A stretch of 49,914 nucleotides of DNA from Halobacteriovoraceae bacterium (GTDB lineage Bacteria > Bdellovibrionota > Bacteriovoracia > Bacteriovoracales > Bacteriovoracaceae), in the NCBI GenBank assembly GCA_002718735.1, contig PBFR01000020.1, forward strand, positions 1 to 49,914, in the 5' to 3' direction. The position numbers and the translations under genes were made by a program. Below, one piece after another: positions 33,907 through 41,753 of the stretch. The notes below the pieces were generated by a model. The model made no database searches and was not told the origin of the DNA. It saw nothing but the letters and a program-made list of their open reading frames with translations. The number at the start of each line of letters is the position of its first letter. The stretch's first letter is position 1.

Positions 33907-35493
33907 TTACAGTTCACCTAAGAGCCTTTGCATTTCATTGGCCGGCATAAGATCGCCATTTTTACCTGCGACTTTTATGCCCTCTCTAAAGGTTTCAAGA
34001 GCAAGTGCTTTTTCCCCTGATTTCATATATGCCTTTCCAAGAGCAAGCCAGGCCACAGAATAGTTCTTTTTATGTTCTATAGCTTTTTTAAGATGTGCTA
34101 TTGATTCTTGGTAGAGACCTTTTTCTAATTCAATCTCCCCTAGTCCGTAATTTGCTAGTGTATCCTCAGGATCAATTTCCAAAACTTGACGGTACATACC
34201 TTCACGCTTTTCGATCTCTTCTTTCTTTTTCTTTTCTTCTTCCTCTAGGCGTCTTTTACGATCAGCTTCATCACCAAGAACCTCAAATTGCTTGATCGTC
34301 GCTTGTGCCTTTTGATCTTCAGCCTTTTCAATTTCCCCAATCTTCATGTAATAAAGTGACATATTTGTGTGGGCCATGACCGATTTTTGGTTAAGCTTGG
34401 ATAGCTTTTCCATATAGGCTATTGCTTCTTTATATCTCTCTTGTCTTCCGTAGAGAACACCTAGACTTTCATAAGCATCCTCAAAAGTTGGATCGACTTC
34501 AATCGACATTAAAAGGTATTTTTCGGCCTCTTCTTCATTCCCTTGTTGAAATAGCTCTACTCCATGATAATAAAAAGAGATCGACTTTTCCGAATATTTG
34601 TATAGTGGAAGGTTTTTAACAACCCCTTCAAACTCGAAAGGCGAATCAAAGTTAACTCTTAGTCCCTCAATCCTAGACTCTCTGTTAAGTGAAGCGAGCA
34701 AATGGCCATCAGCTTGAGATTGAGCCTTGCCAACTTTCTTTCCCTCTACTTTTAGGATCTCTGTTGAACTAATATCGATTTTATCATTCAACTCGACAAC
34801 CACAGGCTTGAAGGCAGCTCCCCTTCTAGTTTCAATTTTACTGACTGTCTCTTGTCCTAAAAAACAGCCTTTTTCCTTGTCATAGGCCAGATCGATTAGG
34901 GTGGTGTTATTAATTAATTCAAACTCATGAATAGTTTCACCCCACACCGGATAACCAGTAAGGACTTTAAGTGTATGAAATGAATCTGCATTAACCAAAG
35001 GGGTGTCACTTTCACCAAAATTTAAAACAACTTTCTCACCAGCATAAAATCCATGCCAGCCAGCAACCGTTTCTTGCTTGGTTCCGATAATGCCGTGAAC
35101 TGATTGATCTAATCTTTCTATCTCCACATCTTCGGCAATAAGATATTTTTCGAGCCTTTCCACAATTGCGTCTACAATATCCACATGAGAAAGAATAAAA
35201 AATTCATTTTCACTGGTTTTTAACAGTTCAAAAAAGCCAATAACTTTTGCAGACAGATCCAAAACAGAATTTAAATGAAAGCTTTGATCTTCAAGCTTAG
35301 AGACATCATTTGTTGTTTGATTATTTAAAAAAGTCTGAGCGTCGTCGCCTTTTACAGATATGACCTTATGGTTGGGCAGCAAGAACTGCCCTCCATGATA
35401 AACAACGTCTTCAACTAATAGGGGTATATTTTTAGACAGAGAAAGACTCCCCACACCCACAAGTGTTTGTGGCATTTGGATTATTAAAAACAA
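33907..35493 (-). CDS. YgfZ-like folate-binding Fe-S protein fused to TPR repeats
   Basis: A fusion protein of up to 528 aa. Residues about 25-300 are a YgfZ/GcvT-like fold carrying the YgfZ signature DKEKGCFLGQETVSKIE with C210 and a following RRG. YgfZ uses folate to support repair or assembly of Fe-S enzymes such as MiaB. Residues about 305-528 form TPR units interrupted by a Lys/Glu coiled coil (about 405-430). E. coli YgfZ has no TPRs. The start is uncertain: the frame opens 62 nt inside iscA, and an ATG at 35475 or GTGs at 35460/35454 are alternatives. Overlap with an A-type Fe-S carrier gene supports an Fe-S role. Confidence 0.85.
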   Translation of the reverse strand: MFLIIQMPQTLVGVGSLSLSKNIPLLVEDVVYHGGQFLLPNHKVISVKGDDAQTFLNNQTTNDVSKLEDQSFHLNSVLDLSAKVIGFFELLKTSENEFFILSHVDIVDAIVERLEKYLIAEDVEIERLDQSVHGIIGTKQETVAGWHGFYAGEKVVLNFGESDTPLVNADSFHTLKVLTGYPVWGETIHEFELINNTTLIDLAYDKEKGCFLGQETVSKIETRRGAAFKPVVVELNDKIDISSTEILKVEGKKVGKAQSQADGHLLASLNRESRIEGLRVNFDSPFEFEGVVKNLPLYKYSEKSISFYYHGVELFQQGNEEEAEKYLLMSIEVDPTFEDAYESLGVLYGRQERYKEAIAYMEKLSKLNQKSVMAHTNMSLYYMKIGEIEKAEDQKAQATIKQFEVLGDEADRKRRLEEEEKKKKEEIEKREGMYRQVLEIDPEDTLANYGLGEIELEKGLYQESIAHLKKAIEHKKNYSVAWLALGKAYMKSGEKALALETFREGIKVAGKNGDLMPANEMQRLLGEL

Positions 35494-35770
35494 AACCTTT
35501 TCCGTTTAGGCCGTCCTTAAAATCCAGTTCAATTCCCTTGAGGTAAATTGAGGACTTCGGGTCAATTAAAACCTCAATTCCACCAAGAGAAATAATATTG
35601 TCTTTATCTTTTTTAGGTGAAAACTCTATTTTGTATTGGAGACCAGAGCAGCCTCCGCCTACAACCGCCAACCTTAGGCCAGTGTTGGGTCCAGGAGCCT
35701 CACTTTCAAAAATATTTTTGATTTGTGCCTGAGCTTTCTCAGTTATCTGAACAAGATCACTACCTTGCAT
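35432..35770 (-). CDS. A-type iron-sulfur cluster carrier (IscA/ErpA family)
   Basis: A 112-aa A-type carrier that delivers Fe-S clusters to apoproteins. The three ligand cysteines are present: C41 in VGGGCSGLQYKIEF, and C104 and C106 in NTCGCGESFSV. ErpA versus IscA cannot be decided because no iscS/iscU or suf genes are in the window. It overlaps the YgfZ-TPR gene (stop inside its 5' end), so the two form a unit. An AAGGAG ribosome-binding site precedes the ATG. Confidence 0.94.
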   Translation of the reverse strand: MQGSDLVQITEKAQAQIKNIFESEAPGPNTGLRLAVVGGGCSGLQYKIEFSPKKDKDNIISLGGIEVLIDPKSSIYLKGIELDFKDGLNGKGFVFNNPNATNTCGCGESFSV

Positions 35771-35929
35771 ATGCTTCTCCTTATTTATAAACAGGTTACT
35801 ACAAAATAAGGCAAATGTTAACGTACTTTAACTCTCCAAGTAGTTAAAAATACTCCAGACTTTTTGAGCGATTTACTTTTTTCAATTTTAAGTATTTAAT
35901 ATTATTAAGGAATTTTTAAGGAAGTGCCC

Positions 35930-36673
35930 GTGAAAGTATATATTAAAGTTCAGCCTCCAGAAGGTGATGCTAAGTTTTATCCAATTTCTAATGAGCCAAT
36001 AACCCTAGGTAGGACCTCAGCATCAAGAATCTCAATAAATGACGACCAACTAAGTGGTGTCCACATGAGATTCTATGTCCAAGGAAAGTCTGTTTTCATT
36101 GAAGACCTTGATAGCAAAAATGGCACTAGCCTCAATAATATAAAAATCTATCAACAAAGGTTCTGCGTGGGCGATCAAATCTTGGCAGGTGGAACAACCA
36201 TTGAAATCGCAGGCCCAGATAAAAACTCAGAAGAAATTTTAAACCTTTTAAATAGAAACGGTACTGGCATTACTCTCAACCTTCAAAGCAAAGAAGAAAC
36301 AAGTAGAAGATATGGAGGTAATGATGCCGCTGTCAAGTTCACTCGCAACGCCAAATTATATCACGGAGACAGAAAGTCCTTAAAAAAGAAGTCAAAGGTT
36401 AAGGCCGTAAATAATAGTCTTAAAGAAGTTTTAGCTCTATTGATAGATATATCATTGTCCATAGGGGTTTTCGCATTTGCACTTAAAATTGCTCCCAAAT
36501 TTTATCCAGATCCTTTTAAATCTAATACTAACAAGGCGATATCCGCCTATTTTTCAGTTGAGCTACTTCCTGTGACGGTTGCTTGTTTAGTGTTGGCCCT
36601 CATTGTTTTCAAGCTCAACAGAGGCAATGGTGAAAAGGCGAGCTTTGGTGAGAAGTTAACAGGCCTTGATTAA
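35930..36673 (+). CDS. FHA-domain protein with two membrane helices (RDD-like remnant)
   Basis: A protein of about 247 aa. The N-terminal FHA domain (about 20-90) has the full phosphothreonine-binding pattern: ITLGRTSASRISINDDQLSG with H46-type histidine in VHMRF, and LDSKNGTSLNN. A basic linker follows, then two membrane helices (about 165-185 and 207-227). The end GEKASFGEKLTGLD resembles the GkrllGl end of RDD domains, suggesting a shortened RDD. I chose the GTG at 35930 because AAGGA is 7 nt before it; the GTG at 35924 is too close to it. No Ser/Thr kinase gene is nearby. Convergent with the adenosyltransferase gene, overlapping 4 nt. Confidence 0.83.
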   Translation: MKVYIKVQPPEGDAKFYPISNEPITLGRTSASRISINDDQLSGVHMRFYVQGKSVFIEDLDSKNGTSLNNIKIYQQRFCVGDQILAGGTTIEIAGPDKNSEEILNLLNRNGTGITLNLQSKEETSRRYGGNDAAVKFTRNAKLYHGDRKSLKKKSKVKAVNNSLKEVLALLIDISLSIGVFAFALKIAPKFYPDPFKSNTNKAISAYFSVELLPVTVACLVLALIVFKLNRGNGEKASFGEKLTGLD

Positions 36674-36678
36674 GGCCT
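36661..36678. repeat. Short palindrome over the convergent stop codons
   Basis: AGGCCTT-GATT-AAGGCCT is a perfect 7-bp inverted repeat exactly where the FHA gene and the adenosyltransferase gene overlap tail-to-tail. No T-run follows on either strand, so it is not a standard terminator. Confidence 0.5.
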
Positions 36679-37233
36679 CCAAATTGTTTCCTTCTCTCCT
36701 AGCTTTAAATTAATAAATCGAGAGTAAACGAACAGAAAGTCCGATAATCTGTTGATAAACTGAATCGCATTTTCAGGAACCTCAGTCGGAGATTGCTTTG
36801 AAAATTGTACAAGCCTTCTCTCGGCCCTTCTACATACTGCACGTGCAATGTGGCAACTTGATGCGGCCATAGATCCATTTGGAAGAATAAAGTTTTTCAA
36901 CGGCTCAAGCTCCTTGTCAAATTCATCCATTGCACTCTCAAGCTTTAAAATATCTTCATTTTTAATTTTTGGAAGTTTGTAGGTTTCCCAAGAACTTGAT
37001 TCGCACGCAAGTTGTGACCCTAGATTAAAAAGAGCATTTTGTATAAACTCTATAAGTTCCGATCCTGGCAAATCTATCTTTTCATACTTTAGTGAACTGT
37101 GGATTGCTCCAATAAATGAATTTAGCTCATCCACTTCGCCATAAGTCTCAAGACGTAGATCAGCTTTGCTAATCCTGGTACCTCCAACAAGTCCAGTCTC
37201 TCCCTTGTCTCCAGTTTTAGTGTAAACTTTCAT
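36670..37233 (-). CDS. PduO-type ATP:cob(I)alamin adenosyltransferase
   Basis: Makes adenosylcobalamin from ATP and cob(I)alamin. The 187-aa protein has the PduO/MMAB N-terminal KVYTKTGDKGETGLVGGTR, the ADLRLETYGEVDELNSFIGA block, and the helix CHIARAVCRRAERRLVQFS with the ATP-contacting arginines. Its ATG directly follows the TAA of icmF (no gap). That fits delivery of adenosylcobalamin to the mutase next door; in other organisms such enzymes hand the cofactor to the mutase together with the MeaB-type GTPase, which here is part of IcmF. Confidence 0.94.
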   Translation of the reverse strand: MKVYTKTGDKGETGLVGGTRISKADLRLETYGEVDELNSFIGAIHSSLKYEKIDLPGSELIEFIQNALFNLGSQLACESSSWETYKLPKIKNEDILKLESAMDEFDKELEPLKNFILPNGSMAASSCHIARAVCRRAERRLVQFSKQSPTEVPENAIQFINRLSDFLFVYSRFINLKLGEKETIWRP

Positions 37234-40200
37234 TTACATGTTTCTCCTATACTTGCCACCAACTTCATAAAGAACTTGGGTAATCTGACCAAGAGAGCAG
37301 TAATTTACAGTTTCAAGAAGTTGCTCAAAGATATTTTCATTTTTTAGAGCAACATTTTTTAATTTCTCAAGTTGTTCTTCGGCCTTGGCTTCATTTTTCT
37401 TTTTGAAATCATTCAGTCTATTGATTTGCTCCTCTTTCTCCTCTTGACTTGCCCTAGTTAGTTCAATGTCTTTTGTGAGTTGCTCATCAATATTGTCGGC
37501 AATGTAGGTGTTAACACCAATAATTGGCAACTCGCCTGAGTCTTTTAATGATTCATAGTATAGGGACTCTTCCTGTATCTGGGCCCTTTGATACATACTC
37601 TCCATAGCTCCTAGAACTCCGCCTTTATCTGAAATTTTTTCAAATTCAGTAAGCACAGCTTCCTCTACAAGCTCTGATAGCTCATCAACAATAAATGAGC
37701 CTTGCATTGGGTTGTCTGTCTTATTGAGGCCAAATTCCCGGTTAATAATCATCTGTATTGCCATGGCCCTTCTAACACTTTCCTCAGTTGGAGTTGTAAT
37801 GGCCTCATCATAAGCATTAGTGTGCAAGGAGTTACAATTGTCACTCAATGCCAAATATGCCTGAAGAGTGGTTCTGATATCATTAAAATCAATCTCTTGA
37901 GCGTGAAGAGATCTTCCAGAAGTTTGAATATGGTACTTTAGTTTTTGGCTTTTAACACTTGCACCATAGCGCTCTTTCATTGCAATAGACCAAATCTTTC
38001 TCGCAACCCTTCCAATCACTGTATACTCAGGATCAAGTCCATTGCTAAAAAAGAAGGATAGGTTTTCAGCAAACTCATCAATATGCATCCCTCTAGAGAG
38101 GTAGTACTCAACGTAGGTAAATCCATTTGATAAAGTGAGGGCAAGCTGAGTAATTGGATTGGCTCCTGCCTCGGCAATGTGATATCCGCTAATAGATACA
38201 GCATAGTAATTTTTAATCGAGTTTTTAGCAAAGTACTGTTGCACATCACCCATCATTTTAAGAGCGAAGTCTAGGGAGAATATACAAGTGTTTTGTGCTT
38301 GATCTTCCTTTAAGATGTCAGCTTGCACTGTACCACGTACCTGCCTCATTACTTCAATTCGTTTTTCGGGATCGTTTCTCTCTTCGCTGCTTAGCTTCTG
38401 ATTAATTGCAGTGTTCATAAACATTGCAAGAATGATTGGCGCTGGCCCATTTATAGTCATTGAAACCGAAGTGCTTGGAGCTGAAAGATCAAAGCCATCA
38501 AAAAGATCTTTCATATCCTGAAGAGTAGCGATTGATACTCCAGACTCTCCTACCTTACCATAAATATCAGGTCTGTGGTCTGGATCTTCACCATAAAGTG
38601 TAACGCTATCAAATGCAGTAGATAGTCTTTTAGATGGATCGTCTTTTGAAAGGTAGTGAAACCTTCTATTTGTTCTTTTCGGTCCCCCCTCACCTGCAAA
38701 CATTCTTTTTGGTTCTTCGTCTTTTCTTTTAAAAGGAAAGATTCCGGCAGCGTATGGGAAAAAGCCTGGAAGGTTTTGAGTTCTTAAAAACTTAACCTTC
38801 TCACCCATACCTATAAACTTTGGGAATCCAACTCTAGAAATATTTTGGTGTGACAGTGACACATATTTTGTATCCACTTTAAATTCTTTGCCCCTTACCT
38901 CATATTTATAGGTGCCTTGTTCGTACTGAGAAACCGTTTCGTCGTACTCCTCAAGTTTCTTCCAGTCTTCTTGAGTCAAGACCGCACTAAGCTCTTTTTC
39001 TATTGCAGCAAGTTCATTTTTAACAGCTTCGGTTTTTGCAAGCTTTATAGAGGTTCTCACCCCGTCAATCTGATTAAATAGATATAAGAGCTTCTCAGTT
39101 CTTTCGTTATACTCTCTTACCGTTTCAGAAATACTTCTTAAATAGCCTGTCTGCTTTGCCGGAATGATTGAGTGTTTTATCTGTGGAAACTTTTCTTTTG
39201 GTAGAAGCTCAAGTTCCTCTTTCCATTCAAAATCAAACTCCTTTACTAAGTCGCAGAAAAAAGCATTAACTCCAACATCATTAAATTTTGAGGCCATCGT
39301 GCCATAGACAGGAAGCTCTTCATCCGCCGGACTGCCAGGGTGATTTGCAAATAGTTTGTGGTTTCTACGGTATTGCTTTCTAACATCTCTTAAGGCGTCT
39401 TCACTTCTTGGCTTTTCATACTTGTTAATAGCGATAAAGTCTGCAACTTCAAGCATTTCGATTTTTTCAAGCTGTGAGGCCGCACCATACTCGGGAGTCA
39501 TTACATATGCACACTTGTCTGCAACTTGGGTAATTTCATCACTTGCCTGTCCAATGCCAGAAGTCTCAACGATAATAAGATCGTAATCAAGTGACTTCAT
39601 GAAACTTGTTACTTTCGAAATCTGGGGAGAAAGCTCTGTTTTTGAATTTCTGGTGGCAAGCGATCGAACAAAGACGTTTTCAAAAGATGCACTTCCCAAA
39701 CGAATACGATCTCCAAGAAGTGCTCCTTGAGTTTTTCTTTTAGTAGGGTCAACTGAAATCAGTGCTATTTTTCTTTCTGGATAATATCTGTGAAATCTCA
39801 AAAGAAGCTCATCAATTAAAGAAGACTTCCCAGCACCGCCGGTCCCAGTGATTCCAAAAATTGGAACTTGCCTCTCTTTTACTTCTATGGGCAGCTCCGC
39901 CTTGTCTTCAATATAAGTAATAACCTTTGAAACTTCTCTTGGGGCAAGGCTTTGGGTATTTTTAATTTTATTGAAATCAAATCCCTCTAAGGTACTCTCA
40001 CTGGCCTTGGCAATCATATCGTCGATAATTCCCTCTAGCCCAAGCTTCATCCCATCCTGCGGATGGTAAATCTTGTTTATCCCATACTCTTCCAAAGCTT
40101 TGATCTCTGGTGGAGTGATTACACCACCGCCACCACCAAATATCTTTACATTGGCCGCACCTCTCTCCATTAAAAGGTCTTTGATATATTTAAAGTATTC

Positions 40201-40404
40201 ATTGTGTCCGCCTTGGTAGGAACTCAAGGCGATTGCGTTTGCATCCTCACTGATTGCTGCATCAACAACTTCTTGCGCAGAACGGTTATGTCCAAGATGG
40301 ATCACTTCCACACCTTTAGACTGCAGAAGCCTTCTCATTATATTTATCGAAACATCATGGCCGTCAAATAAACTGGCCGCTGTCACAAAACGTAATTTTG
40401 TCAT
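37234..40404 (-). CDS. icmF: Fused isobutyryl-CoA mutase IcmF
   Basis: A 1056-aa adenosylcobalamin-dependent acyl-CoA mutase fusing three parts. The N-terminal B12-binding domain (about 1-135) has the DGHD-type motif D14-G15-H16, H16 being the axial ligand. The MeaB-like G domain (about 180-420) has a P-loop GITGTGGAGKSSLI and an NKYE in place of NKxD. The C-terminal mutase barrel (about 515-1056) contains SVSMTINGPAPIILAMFMNT and SGYHIAEAGANPITQLALTL. This order defines IcmF, not methylmalonyl-CoA mutase. It interconverts isobutyryl- and n-butyryl-CoA, sometimes isovaleryl/pivalyl-CoA; substrate preference is not determined here. Followed directly by its adenosyltransferase. Confidence 0.95.
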   Translation of the reverse strand: MTKLRFVTAASLFDGHDVSINIMRRLLQSKGVEVIHLGHNRSAQEVVDAAISEDANAIALSSYQGGHNEYFKYIKDLLMERGAANVKIFGGGGGVITPPEIKALEEYGINKIYHPQDGMKLGLEGIIDDMIAKASESTLEGFDFNKIKNTQSLAPREVSKVITYIEDKAELPIEVKERQVPIFGITGTGGAGKSSLIDELLLRFHRYYPERKIALISVDPTKRKTQGALLGDRIRLGSASFENVFVRSLATRNSKTELSPQISKVTSFMKSLDYDLIIVETSGIGQASDEITQVADKCAYVMTPEYGAASQLEKIEMLEVADFIAINKYEKPRSEDALRDVRKQYRRNHKLFANHPGSPADEELPVYGTMASKFNDVGVNAFFCDLVKEFDFEWKEELELLPKEKFPQIKHSIIPAKQTGYLRSISETVREYNERTEKLLYLFNQIDGVRTSIKLAKTEAVKNELAAIEKELSAVLTQEDWKKLEEYDETVSQYEQGTYKYEVRGKEFKVDTKYVSLSHQNISRVGFPKFIGMGEKVKFLRTQNLPGFFPYAAGIFPFKRKDEEPKRMFAGEGGPKRTNRRFHYLSKDDPSKRLSTAFDSVTLYGEDPDHRPDIYGKVGESGVSIATLQDMKDLFDGFDLSAPSTSVSMTINGPAPIILAMFMNTAINQKLSSEERNDPEKRIEVMRQVRGTVQADILKEDQAQNTCIFSLDFALKMMGDVQQYFAKNSIKNYYAVSISGYHIAEAGANPITQLALTLSNGFTYVEYYLSRGMHIDEFAENLSFFFSNGLDPEYTVIGRVARKIWSIAMKERYGASVKSQKLKYHIQTSGRSLHAQEIDFNDIRTTLQAYLALSDNCNSLHTNAYDEAITTPTEESVRRAMAIQMIINREFGLNKTDNPMQGSFIVDELSELVEEAVLTEFEKISDKGGVLGAMESMYQRAQIQEESLYYESLKDSGELPIIGVNTYIADNIDEQLTKDIELTRASQEEKEEQINRLNDFKKKNEAKAEEQLEKLKNVALKNENIFEQLLETVNYCSLGQITQVLYEVGGKYRRNM

Positions 40405-40485
40405 AATAACTCACCACATCAACATCAGGTTAAAATTTTGAAAATTAATACCACACAGGGCTTCCAAGAGCAAAAATTTAGGACT

Positions 40486-41235
40486 CTAGTAGAGCTTATC
40501 AAGAGATGAAGTTGGCCGACTTTGACTAAGGCGCCAAGTCATCAAGACTACAACCGAGATAATCAAAGAGATGATCTGAGAAGTGCTTATTAAATCAAAC
40601 CACACTCCTCTAATGCTATCCCCTCTTGCAAATTCAAAAACAAATCTGCAAAAGGCGTAAAAGCTTAAATACATGAAGGCCAAGTTCTTATGTCGAATTG
40701 ATTTTTCTCTCATTGAATAGATACCAAAGATTACTAAAAAAAAGGCCTCAAGCAACTGCACAGGAAACCTATGGACTTCATGCAAGTGGATAGAGATCAA
40801 GCTTTGATGTGGTATTCCATAACAACATCCGGCCAAGAAGCATCCTACTCTTCCCAATGCGTGCCCAAAACATAGTCCCGGTATAAAGATGTTAAAGAAT
40901 TTAACAGTCTGAGATGTTTTAATTCCAAAGTATAAAGTAAAACCTAAACCAGCTAGCAGCCCACCATAAAAGACAAATCCACCACCCAACCAAAAGGACT
41001 CTTCACTGGCCAAATGTCCGATTTTCACATTATCCGCACTTAAAAGGTATAGGAGTTTGGCACCAAGCCAACTTGAAAGAAAAACACCCATTAAATAGAT
41101 ATTTAAATACTTAAACTTGACCCCAAAACGACTGTTCAAGCTTTTTGCGATTTGGATGCCCAGTCCCCAAGCAACCCCCATCAGTAGAGGGTAAGAAAAG
41201 ATTTTTAGGCCAAAGAGATCTAAGACGGGCATCAT
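40486..41235 (-). CDS. lgt: Prolipoprotein diacylglyceryl transferase
   Basis: Lgt adds diacylglycerol to the lipobox cysteine, the first step of lipoprotein maturation, in the inner membrane. The 249-aa protein has about seven membrane segments and the signature GRVGCFLAGCCYGIPHQS, with its conserved Arg and Gly. The H and E residues of the HRFPVQLLEAF block are also typical. It is the last gene of the run pseudo-M48/CHASE2 kinase/response regulator/lspA/lgt, 4 bp after lspA. Confidence 0.95.
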   Translation of the reverse strand: MMPVLDLFGLKIFSYPLLMGVAWGLGIQIAKSLNSRFGVKFKYLNIYLMGVFLSSWLGAKLLYLLSADNVKIGHLASEESFWLGGGFVFYGGLLAGLGFTLYFGIKTSQTVKFFNIFIPGLCFGHALGRVGCFLAGCCYGIPHQSLISIHLHEVHRFPVQLLEAFFLVIFGIYSMREKSIRHKNLAFMYLSFYAFCRFVFEFARGDSIRGVWFDLISTSQIISLIISVVVLMTWRLSQSRPTSSLDKLY

Positions 41236-41239
41236 AGAT

Positions 41240-41752
41240 CTAAGCGGTTTCCTCTTTGCTTTTCGCCTCCCGCTCTTGCTTTTTACTTATAAAAAAGTCA
41301 ATTATGAGAAGACCTGCAGCAATTGTAATTGCAGAGTCGGCGATGTTGAAAGTCGCAAAATGACTATTACCCTGATAGAAATCGATAAAGTCTACAACAT
41401 AATCAAGCCTAAACCTATCTATGAGGTTACCTATGGCACCACCCAAGATCAAAGTATATGCCCAGGTTAATATTTTTGGTCCACTGAGGGACTTAACGAG
41501 TAAAGTTGAAAGCCAAATACAAGCAATCACTGGAAGGGCCAAAAACAACAAATAGCGTGCCCAGTTTTCAAAATTTCCACCAAAACTAAACGCAGCTCCA
41601 GTGTTTCTGGCATAAGTAAAGTTAAGCAGCCCGTCTATAACCTTTACCGACTCACCTAAATAGAAGTTTGCCGAAACCAAATGTTTAGTCCACTGGTCTA
41701 AAATCACAATTGCAAATATAACCGCAATATAAAGTATCAAATTCTTTTTCAT
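41240..41752 (-). CDS. lspA: Lipoprotein signal peptidase (signal peptidase II)
   Basis: LspA cleaves the signal peptide from lipid-modified prolipoproteins. The 170-aa protein has four membrane segments and the two catalytic aspartates, D112 (GGAIGNLIDRF) and D139 (FNIADSAIT), plus NTGAAFSF. Length matches E. coli (164). It sits 1 bp after the response-regulator gene and 4 bp before lgt, so steps one and two of lipoprotein processing are coexpressed with the two-component system. Confidence 0.96.
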   Translation of the reverse strand: MKKNLILYIAVIFAIVILDQWTKHLVSANFYLGESVKVIDGLLNFTYARNTGAAFSFGGNFENWARYLLFLALPVIACIWLSTLLVKSLSGPKILTWAYTLILGGAIGNLIDRFRLDYVVDFIDFYQGNSHFATFNIADSAITIAAGLLIIDFFISKKQEREAKSKEETA

Positions 41753-41753
41753 A

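Noticed and set aside
40405..40485. Possible cobalamin riboswitch upstream of icmF
   Set aside because: Only 81 bp and no B12-box-like sequence.
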